Assembly: GCA_036399835.1 (NCBI GenBank)
Contig: DASWMI010000189.1
Location: 1-13,055 of the forward strand
DNA: 13,055 nt
From: DASYML01 sp036399835
GTDB taxonomy: Bacteria > Acidobacteriota > Blastocatellia > Pyrinomonadales > Pyrinomonadaceae
Reading direction: 5' to 3'
Shown here piece by piece: positions 7,215 through 13,055 of the stretch. The first letter of the stretch is position 1. The number at the start of each line of letters is the position of its first letter. Both the position numbers and the translations under genes were made by a program. The notes beneath the pieces were generated by a model that was given only the letters and a program-made list of their open reading frames with translations, searched no databases and was not told the origin of the DNA.

Positions 7215-7632
7215 AACGAGTATGCTTCGGCGGGTTTGAACGGTGATCTTCGTTGAGTAAGCCGGTAACGTCTGGCGCTCAGGGTGCTCGGTCTTCCCTG
7301 TTTGCGCTCCTCTCATTCAAGCTTCAAGTGAAAGCCTCGCGGCCCTGGCCGGAAGGCCCTCCTTGTCGGCTGGCTGGTGCAGCCCGCCATTCTCAAACAC
7401 AAAATTTCTGCGCGAGCGTCGGTCTCGCACAACTCACAGGGCGCGAGGGCTTCGCCTTCCGGCTCGCAGGCTGCGCGCCTCAAACACTTTTTAAATTAGA
7501 TCAGATGACCCTGACTCCATCCGGCGCACAGGACGCGCGAGATGCTGCCCTTCATTGTAAAGGCAGCAGCGCCGTAGGCCCGCGCCATTTATCTGGACCA
7601 GCCGCGTTGTCTCAGGAGAGATTTTCAGGAAC

Positions 7633-10557
7633 ATGCCAAAAGAATTGATTGTCAGCGTCAACGGACGCGAAAAGAAGATCGCCATTATCGAAGATGAAAG
7701 AGTCACGGAATTCTACATCGAGCGTGGCGAAGAGCACGAAGGCATCGTCGGTAATATTTACAAGGGGCGCGTGATGCGCGTCCTGCCCGGCATGCAGTCG
7801 GCCTTTGTTGACATCGGCCTCGAACGCGACGCTTTCCTTTACGTCTCAGACTTCTTCGACGAAGAGGAAGAGTTTGAGCGCATCGTCATGGACAAGTCGA
7901 AAAAGGGCGATGTCGAAGCGGCCCAGCGAGCCGCGCAGGAACGCATCGAACAGACACGGCTCGAACGCGAGCGCAGCATTGAAGCCGCGCAGGAAAGAGC
8001 AGAGCCTTTGAGCGCCCATGTCGAAGGGTCAGACATTTCAGCCGACGCCGAAGAAGAAGAGGAGGAAGCCGCGCCTGAGATGCTGGCGGATGACTCCGCC
8101 GAGACGGAGACTGCCGGCGCTCAACTGGTCCAGGGCGGCTCGGAGGCTGCGCAGGCGAGCGAGACGGCGGAGATGGGCGGCAGCCGCAGGCGCGGGCGGC
8201 GCGGGCGTAAGCGCGGCAAGTCCGCTGAAACACAGTCGGCGACGGAAGAGGGGGCGGGTCAATCCTCGTCCGCTCTTGAAGCCTACGGGTTTGAGCAGGG
8301 GAACGAAGAGATTGATGAGTTCGAGACGCCCTTCATCGTCGCGGATTCGTCTTTCGAGCGCGTTGTGGATGATGAGTCGGCTGCCGAGAATGGCGAGATG
8401 TTCAAGGATGCCAGAGTTCAGGAGCGCATCTTTGATCAGATACACGCCGTCGAGTTCGACATGGAAGATGTTCCGACGACGGAAGTCGGCTCTCTATTGT
8501 CACACGGCATAGGTGAGAGCGCAGGGTTCGAGCGTGTGGACGATAGCGACCTCGCGCCCGGCACTACTGCGGAGACCGAGACCGGCTCTGTGCAGCAGAC
8601 GGTCGCCGCGCATGTTGATGCTTTCGTTGATGAGGTCGCGCAGGAGGCTGCGAGCGTGCCTTCATTCGAGCGTGTCAGTGATGAGGAGGGCGCAACGGAT
8701 GTCGGCGTAGCTTCATCCCCATCTTCCGGCAAACGCGGCAAGCGCGCTGCTGCTCCCGCTCGCCGCAGCACGAAGAAGCAGACGGAAGCCACACCTGAAG
8801 CTGCGACCAAAGCGACTACCAAAGGGGCGCAGGAAGAAGAGATGGCTCAGCCTGCACGCGCCGCGCGCAAGAAGGCTGCCGCCAAAAGCTCTACGAAAAA
8901 ATCTCCGGCCAGGGGCAAGACCTCTGCCAAGAAGGGAGGCACGCGGCGCACCGCGAAAACGTCCGGCGAGGGCGCAGCGACTGCCGCGGCATCCGGCGAA
9001 GAGGCTTTCGAGGATGCGGAGGCCAGCCTGACAACGGGACGCTCGCGCGCGGAGTTTGCCACACGTCGCGGCGGGCGTAGACGCAAGCGCGTCAAGCGTG
9101 AAGGCAACGGCGAAGAGACACGCGTCAACGGCAAAGACAGCGAGGCCGTAGAGGTTCAGGAGGTCGAAGAGGAGATTGTCAAAGCTGCTCCTCCTGCTCC
9201 TCAGCGAGAGCAACCCAGACGCAACGAGCGCAATGACCGCAACGAACGTAGCGAGCGCAACGGTCGCGGCGGCGGTCGTGACGGGCGTGATGGACGCGAC
9301 GGGCGCGACGGACGCCGCCACGAGCGCAAGCAGCCGACCATCACGGACCTGCTGCGCGAGGGCCAGGAGATTCTGGTCCAGATTGCCAAAGAACCCATCG
9401 CCAAGAAGGGCGCGCGCATCACTTCACACATCGCCCTGCCGGGCCGCTTTCTGGTTTATATGCCAACGGTCGAGCACGTCGGAGTTTCGCGCAAGATCGA
9501 ATCCGACGCGGAACGCGTGCGGCTGCGCAAGCTGATTCAGGCCATCCGTGCCGAAGAGGACGTGCCATCGGGCGGCTTCATCGTGCGCACAGCCGGAGTC
9601 GGCATCAGCGAAGAAGACCTGCGCGAAGACGCGCGCTATCTGGTCCGTACATGGCTCGACATACGTCGCACGGCTGAAAAAGCCAAAGCGCCTTCGATGG
9701 CTCACCGCGACCTGGACCTCGTTCAGCGCATCCTGCGCGACCAGCTCTCGGATGATTTCACAGCCATCCGCGTGGACTCGGAAGATGAATACGAGCGCAT
9801 AGTGGAGTTTATCAACCGCATCCAGCCGCGCATGGTCAAGCGCGTTAAGCTCTACACACGCGACGAGCCGATTCTGGAAGCCTTTGCCGTGCAGGGTGAG
9901 ATAGACAAGGCCATCAAGCCGCGCGTCTGGCTCAAATCCGGCGGCTATCTCGTCATCAACCAGACGGAAGCCCTCGTCGCTATAGATGTCAACACGGGCA
10001 AGTTTGTCGGGCGCGGCGGGAGTCGTCTGGAAGACACCATCACGAAGACCAACATGGAAGCGGTGGACGAGATTGTCAGACAGATACGCCTGCGCGACCT
10101 GGGCGGCATCATCGTTCTGGACCTCATAGACATGGAAGACCGGCGCAATCGCAACCGCGTCATGCAGGCTTTGCAGGAAGCCCTCCAGCATGACAAGTCG
10201 CCGACCAAGGTTCTCTCGTTTAACGACTTCGGCCTCGTCATCATGACCCGCAAGCGCGTCAAGCAATCGCTCGAACGCACGCTCTGCTCGCCCTGTCCTT
10301 ACTGCACGGGCGCGGGTCTGGTCAAATCGCCGACGACCATCTGCTACGAGATTTTAGAAGAAGCCAGAAGGCTCGCGCGCGCGATGGAGAACGACAACAT
10401 CAACCAGACGACCTTGCGCGTCAATCCTGAAGTCGCACGCGCCCTGCGCTCTTCCGAGCAGGATGTTTACGCAGAGATAGAAGAATATCTAGGCTCTGTA
10501 GACCTCACCAGCGACGATCACATACACCAGGAGCAGTTCGATTTCGCCTTTGTCTAA
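7633..10557 (+). CDS. rne: RNase E/G family endoribonuclease with large insert in the S1 domain
   Basis: Length is 974 residues. The enzyme family cleaves single-stranded RNA in mRNA decay and rRNA/tRNA maturation. The S1 domain begins at about 36 (GIVGNIYKGRVMRVLPGMQ, AFVDIG 57-62) and is interrupted at about 75. It resumes at about 568 (LLREGQEILVQIAKEPI, then KKGARITSHIALPGRFLVYMP). Then come the 5'-sensor (GGFIVRTAGVG, Arg652/Thr653), the DNase I-like catalytic part with Asp785 (AIDVNTGKFVG) and Asp830 (IVLDLIDM), and the zinc-link CSPCPYC (885-891). It ends soon after the small domain at 974, so there is no C-terminal scaffold. The 490-residue insert is charged and low-complexity: acidic stretches, Arg/Lys-rich blocks (184-196, 367-382, 411-440, 479-489) and an RN/RDG repeat (530-561). 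Start ATG 7633 is supported by N-terminal homology; AGGA at 7627 is unusually close and AGGAGAG at 7614-7620 unusually far. Catalytic residues are intact. Confidence 0.95.
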   Translation: MPKELIVSVNGREKKIAIIEDERVTEFYIERGEEHEGIVGNIYKGRVMRVLPGMQSAFVDIGLERDAFLYVSDFFDEEEEFERIVMDKSKKGDVEAAQRAAQERIEQTRLERERSIEAAQERAEPLSAHVEGSDISADAEEEEEEAAPEMLADDSAETETAGAQLVQGGSEAAQASETAEMGGSRRRGRRGRKRGKSAETQSATEEGAGQSSSALEAYGFEQGNEEIDEFETPFIVADSSFERVVDDESAAENGEMFKDARVQERIFDQIHAVEFDMEDVPTTEVGSLLSHGIGESAGFERVDDSDLAPGTTAETETGSVQQTVAAHVDAFVDEVAQEAASVPSFERVSDEEGATDVGVASSPSSGKRGKRAAAPARRSTKKQTEATPEAATKATTKGAQEEEMAQPARAARKKAAAKSSTKKSPARGKTSAKKGGTRRTAKTSGEGAATAAASGEEAFEDAEASLTTGRSRAEFATRRGGRRRKRVKREGNGEETRVNGKDSEAVEVQEVEEEIVKAAPPAPQREQPRRNERNDRNERSERNGRGGGRDGRDGRDGRDGRRHERKQPTITDLLREGQEILVQIAKEPIAKKGARITSHIALPGRFLVYMPTVEHVGVSRKIESDAERVRLRKLIQAIRAEEDVPSGGFIVRTAGVGISEEDLREDARYLVRTWLDIRRTAEKAKAPSMAHRDLDLVQRILRDQLSDDFTAIRVDSEDEYERIVEFINRIQPRMVKRVKLYTRDEPILEAFAVQGEIDKAIKPRVWLKSGGYLVINQTEALVAIDVNTGKFVGRGGSRLEDTITKTNMEAVDEIVRQIRLRDLGGIIVLDLIDMEDRRNRNRVMQALQEALQHDKSPTKVLSFNDFGLVIMTRKRVKQSLERTLCSPCPYCTGAGLVKSPTTICYEILEEARRLARAMENDNINQTTLRVNPEVARALRSSEQDVYAEIEEYLGSVDLTSDDHIHQEQFDFAFV
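9280..9315 (+). repeat. Four tandem 9-bp units encoding Asp-Gly-Arg
   Basis: GACGGGCGT, GATGGACGC, GACGGGCGC and GACGGACGC lie head to tail inside the RNase E/G gene, encoding (DGR)4 at about 550-561. They directly follow a related Arg-Asn-Glu/Asp run (530-545). Such short in-frame repeats can change copy number by slippage without breaking the frame. Confidence 0.75.
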
Positions 10558-10714
10558 AAGGCATGTGCGACAAACGCCTCAATAAGTTGGCCCTCATGGA
10601 CCGCGCAAGATGCCAGGGGAAAGGATGGACCAGAAACGCGGCAGCGCTGGATGAAAGATGACTCTTTCTGATTCCGCGCTCCGCGCTCATCCTTTCCTCT
10701 CATCTCTTTTCATT
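10558..10714. other. Gap between RNase E/G and hydrolase genes
   Basis: No RNA gene or strong terminator is visible. One copy of TGGACCAG lies at 10626-10633. The stretch just before 10715 is pyrimidine-rich and lacks a Shine-Dalgarno site, so the hydrolase may use an atypical initiation region. Confidence 0.4.
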
Positions 10715-11704
10715 ATGCAAATGAGCAAAGCCGGGAAAATCTGGAAGACGCTCTTGGCCGGAAGCGCCGGGATGGCCGCGCTGGCCGTCGTTAATGCGAC
10801 CATCAGGCGCAACGCCGCAGAGCCGGACGAATCCGCGCTCGGCGGCGAGCCGAGGGCTTTTCATTGGAAGCACGGGCGCATCTTTTACAAGACGGCTGGA
10901 CCAGAGCATGCAGCTCCCAGGCTCATCTTTGTGCATGGCATCGGCGCGGGCGCTTCGAGCTTTATGTGGAGAAAAAACTTCGACGCGCTCGCCACAGACT
11001 TTCGCGTTTACGCGCTGGACCTGCTCGGCTTCGGCCTCTCGGACAAGCCGCCTCACGCGCCCTACTCCGCAGACCTCTACAGAGAACTGCTCGCAGACTT
11101 CATACGCGAAATAGCAGGCACGCAGGCGCATCTCATAGCCCACTCGCTCGCGGCAGCCTACGGCGTGCGCCTCGCAGCCGAACAACCCGAGCTGCTGCGC
11201 TCGCTCACGCTCATCGCGCCGACCGGCACTGACAGCCTGAGCGCGCGTCCCGGCATGACCGGCGCGGCCTTCTACGGTCTCTTGCAATCGCCCGTCCTCG
11301 GCACCTCCTTTTACAACGTCATGACCAGCGAGCGCAGCATCAGCGACTACGCGCGCAAGGAGCTTTACTTCGACCGACAGCGAGCCACCGCGCGCATGAT
11401 CGCCAACTATTACGCCACCAGCCACCTGCCCGGCGCGCAACATGCCATCGCAGCCTTTGTCTCTGGCTTTCTTAACATTGACATCAACTCAGCCTTCGCG
11501 CGTCTTTCGCAGCCCGTCACGCTCGTCTGGGGCAAACAGGACCAGACCACTCCACTCGAACAGGCCGCCGCACTCCTCAGCATCAACCCGCGCGCCTCGC
11601 TCCAAATCTTCGACCGCTGCCGCATGATGCCGCAGGAAGAGCACCCCGAAAAATTCAACGCCCTGATTCAACGCACGCTCAGAGCTTTATCCGTCGCCGC
11701 CTAG
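10715..11704 (+). CDS. Alpha/beta hydrolase fold protein, membrane-anchored, canonical His missing
   Basis: Length is 329 residues from ATG 10715 (alternative starts: 10721 and, 19 residues longer, 10658). I preferred 10715 because the extra residues are encoded by pyrimidine-rich DNA unlike the gene body. The N-terminus KIWKTLLAGSAGMAALAVV is a likely uncleaved membrane anchor. Using numbering from 10715, the oxyanion motif HGIGAGASSF is about 74-83, the nucleophile is Ser144 in LIAHSLAAAYG (Sm-X-Ser-X-Sm), and the acid is Asp276 in VWGKQDQTTP. The usual GHxPxxExPExF motif reads CRMMPQEEHPEKF, with Met304 where the catalytic His normally sits. His310 lies six residues later. The family includes MhpC/BphD-like and lipase-like hydrolases; substrate is unknown. 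It lies 157 bp after the RNase gene with no clear Shine-Dalgarno site. Fold assignment is firm; activity is doubtful. Confidence 0.88.
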   Translation: MQMSKAGKIWKTLLAGSAGMAALAVVNATIRRNAAEPDESALGGEPRAFHWKHGRIFYKTAGPEHAAPRLIFVHGIGAGASSFMWRKNFDALATDFRVYALDLLGFGLSDKPPHAPYSADLYRELLADFIREIAGTQAHLIAHSLAAAYGVRLAAEQPELLRSLTLIAPTGTDSLSARPGMTGAAFYGLLQSPVLGTSFYNVMTSERSISDYARKELYFDRQRATARMIANYYATSHLPGAQHAIAAFVSGFLNIDINSAFARLSQPVTLVWGKQDQTTPLEQAAALLSINPRASLQIFDRCRMMPQEEHPEKFNALIQRTLRALSVAA

Positions 11705-11712
11705 ACAATCCT

Positions 11713-11838
11713 GATAAATCAAAATAGCCACCGCAGGCACGGAGACACAGAGCGCACGACAGAGAATAAGTAAGAAAGATGAGTTGTAAACTCATCTCAC
11801 ATTCTGATTTATCTTCTCTCTCTGTGTCTGCGGTGGCT
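11713..11838. repeat. Complex inverted repeat between convergent genes
   Basis: AGCCACCGCAG (11726-11736) plus ACACAGAG (11745-11752) together are complementary to the uninterrupted 19 bases 11820-11838 (CTCTGTGT then CTGCGGTGGCT); the left arm carries 8 extra bases. Inside is a 9-bp hairpin, AGATGAGTT/AACTCATCT (11777-11785/11789-11797), with a three-base loop. A third pair, GATAAATCA (11713-11721) and TGATTTATC (11805-11813), crosses the outer stem, so the two cannot both form without a pseudoknot. Repeats with a GGCACGGAGACACAGAG-like arm are, to my recollection, scattered between genes in several environmental bacterial phyla. A bidirectional terminator role fits the position but is inference. 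Confidence 0.65.
11777..11797. terminator. Hairpin between the hydrolase and glycosyltransferase genes
   Basis: A 9-bp perfect stem with a GTA loop is the most stable local hairpin in the convergent gap. No T-run follows directly on either strand, so intrinsic termination is uncertain. Confidence 0.3.
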
Positions 11839-11898
11839 GATTCTGAAATCTGTTCTTAATTTATGGACCAAAGCTGGAAGCTGCGTCCGTGCGGGCTA

Positions 11899-13055
11899 TC
11901 AGTAGGATGGTGTGATGAGAGACGAGTTATCCGAGACCTCTTCTTCGACGGGCATTTGAGCCGCCCTCGCTTCCCTGCGATATTTCCTCAGAACAACCAG
12001 GATGGGCAGTAGTATCATCGCAAAATAGTTGAGCATATAAGCCTGCTTGAAGAAGGTCAGGGAGAGCAACTCGCTGCAAGAGATGAGGACCACCAGACGC
12101 CTGAGCCAGTGTCTCTCTTCCAGGAGCAGTGCCAGCGGCAGGAGCATCGCCAGATACCAGGCGTTGAGCTTGGAAGTCGCCACGCAGAGAAGGACAAACA
12201 TGATGAGCGTCGAGCGTTCAATCAGTAATTGCTTCGAGTGTTTCCTGGCAAAGCTGTAGAACTGGAAGAGTAGAAAGATGAGAAAGCCGAATCTGAGTGT
12301 GATTTTAATCGTCGTGTTCGCCGCTTCGTGAAAGGGTGCGAGCGGCGGCAGTAGCCTGCTGATATTTTCAAAGATGTGTATCAGGAAAGAGTGTAGAGAG
12401 TTGTCAATCAGGCTGGCGTTGAATCTAATATCTTCGAGCCTGAACATTCTCCAATCCTGTATGTAAGGCGCGCTGACGGCAAAGAGTATGAGCGCGCCGA
12501 CCAGACAGCTCAGGGCGGTGGTTTTCCATCCCTTATGTTTGAGGACCAGTATGAGCGCCAACGGAATCAGTAGTGCTGGACCATATTTCAAGAGAGTCGC
12601 CGCGACCAGCACAGGGATTATCCAGAACCAAGCGCCGACGATTGCCAGATACATGCCGAGGACCATCAGGCAGCCGGTCAGAATATCGTTGTGGCCGTTG
12701 GCTATGTGATGCATCAGAATCAACGGATTCCAGAGAAACAGGTAGAGCGCGACAATCGGTCTGCGCTGGCCCAGACGCTTTGCGCCGAACCAGACCAGGC
12801 AGGCCGTCACGCCGTAGGCCAGCACATTGATGCCTTTAAAGAGAAAGAGCGTCAGCCACCAGTTGCCGCGACCTATCCAGACGAGAAAGCGTGCGATTAA
12901 TGTGAAGAGAAAGCCGTAAGGGTTGGGATTATAAATCCAGTGGTCGCGCAGCATGGGGTCCTGTTCCCATTGCTGTATATCGCTCAAGACGTGGACGTAA
13001 GGATTCTGACCGTAATGAACCTGCTGCCAGCCTCTATTGATGTAACCGAAAACAT
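11899..13055 (-). CDS. GT-C type membrane glycosyltransferase (GT87/DUF2029-like), 5' end beyond right edge (partial)
   Basis: On the minus strand the frame is open from the right edge to the TGA at 11901-11899, giving 384 visible residues with no start. A TTG at 12987 could be taken as a start, but upstream codons read VFGYINRGWQQVHYGQNPYV, a typical first periplasmic loop of GT-C enzymes (aromatic-rich, ending GxNPY), so the gene continues to the right. The protein is very hydrophobic, with about nine or ten membrane segments, for example ALYLFLWNPLILMHHIANGH, WFWIIPVLVAATLL and MFVLLCVATSKLNAWYLAML. NPLIL....NGHND and LLKYGPALLIPLALIL match polyprenol-phosphate-sugar-using mannosyl/glucosyltransferases of the GT87 and MptB type. 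Transfer of a sugar to an envelope glycolipid or glycan outside the inner membrane is inferred. The C-terminal tail (about 30 residues) is polar. The sugar and acceptor are unknown. Confidence 0.8.
   Translation of the reverse strand, partial: VFGYINRGWQQVHYGQNPYVHVLSDIQQWEQDPMLRDHWIYNPNPYGFLFTLIARFLVWIGRGNWWLTLFLFKGINVLAYGVTACLVWFGAKRLGQRRPIVALYLFLWNPLILMHHIANGHNDILTGCLMVLGMYLAIVGAWFWIIPVLVAATLLKYGPALLIPLALILVLKHKGWKTTALSCLVGALILFAVSAPYIQDWRMFRLEDIRFNASLIDNSLHSFLIHIFENISRLLPPLAPFHEAANTTIKITLRFGFLIFLLFQFYSFARKHSKQLLIERSTLIMFVLLCVATSKLNAWYLAMLLPLALLLEERHWLRRLVVLISCSELLSLTFFKQAYMLNYFAMILLPILVVLRKYRREARAAQMPVEEEVSDNSSLITPSY

Larger units (their letters stand above)
6784..7632. other. 849-base gene-free region upstream of the RNase E/G gene
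   Basis: No frame here has a recognisable protein, signal peptide or family motif; the open frames at 6806-7135 and 7253-7648 look like chance openings in GC-rich DNA. The first 250 bases carry a cluster of short inverted repeats (listed separately). Further on are GAGCGC/GCGCTC (7160-7165/7185-7190), the palindrome at 7198-7214 and GCGAG/CTCGC (7412-7416/7424-7428). The region could be a long leader of the RNase gene, a free small RNA gene, or both. Conserved cores of RNase P RNA, tmRNA and SRP RNA were looked for and not found. Confidence 0.55.

Noticed and set aside
7253..7648. 131-residue plus-strand open frame before the RNase gene
   Set aside because: Low protein likeness and out-of-frame overlap with the true RNase start.
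8713..9321. 202-residue minus-strand Ala/Leu/Arg-rich open frame
   Set aside because: It is the complement of the low-complexity insert; its hydrophobic look is a by-product of Lys/Glu/Ala codons on the other strand.
9424..10266. 280-residue minus-strand open frame
   Set aside because: It is antisense to the conserved RNase E/G core; GC-rich codon bias explains its length.
10658..10714. 19-residue longer start of the hydrolase
   Set aside because: The added codons are pyrimidine-rich and unlike the gene; there is a weak GGA before 10658, so it is kept only as an alternative.
11899..12987. TTG start at 12987 for the glycosyltransferase
   Set aside because: The frame stays open to the window edge and upstream codons encode a typical GT-C loop, so the true start lies to the right of the window.

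Overview
The window looks like a chromosomal segment of a Gram-negative, moderately GC-rich bacterium. The gene set and style suggest Acidobacteriota, possibly Blastocatellia: an RNase E/G with a very large insert, an M14 peptidase fused to an amidotransferase-like domain, and an acidobacterial-style secreted LolA-like protein. That assignment is inference from family resemblance, not from a marker gene. No mobile element, tRNA, rRNA or CRISPR array was recognised.

Layout, left to right. (1) A minus-strand TPR protein starts at 808 and runs off the left edge. (2) A 330-base divergent gap holds a -10-like element and a 10-bp inverted repeat. It leads into a secreted LolA-like protein (1139-1990, +). 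(3) A PlsC-type acyltransferase (2060-2917, -) is head-to-head with, and overlaps by 12 bp, an exported M14 peptidase (2906-5428, +). (4) The peptidase is followed after 23 bp, with a strong Shine-Dalgarno site, by an exported protein that looks like five POTRA domains with no beta-barrel (5452-6783, +). (5) An 849-base gene-free stretch rich in inverted repeats precedes (6) an RNase E/G (7633-10557, +), whose roughly 490-residue disordered segment sits inside the N-terminal S1 domain rather than at the C-terminus. (7) An alpha/beta hydrolase (10715-11704, +) has lost the usual catalytic His position. (8) A convergent gap holds a complex inverted repeat. (9) A GT-C type membrane glycosyltransferase on the minus strand enters from the right edge (11899-13055).

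Functionally, much of the window concerns the cell envelope: the lipoprotein-sorting-like protein, phospholipid synthesis, exported peptidase, POTRA scaffold and membrane glycosyltransferase. RNA turnover is represented by RNase E/G. Only the peptidase and POTRA genes look like a clear operon.

The most striking sequence-level signal is a short iterated palindrome, TGGWCCA (extended form CTGGWCCAG). I counted 16 copies by eye, in coding and non-coding DNA and in different reading frames, against roughly 1.6 expected with equal base frequencies. This resembles the HIP1 phenomenon of cyanobacteria but with a different core. No complete new multi-gene system could be demonstrated.
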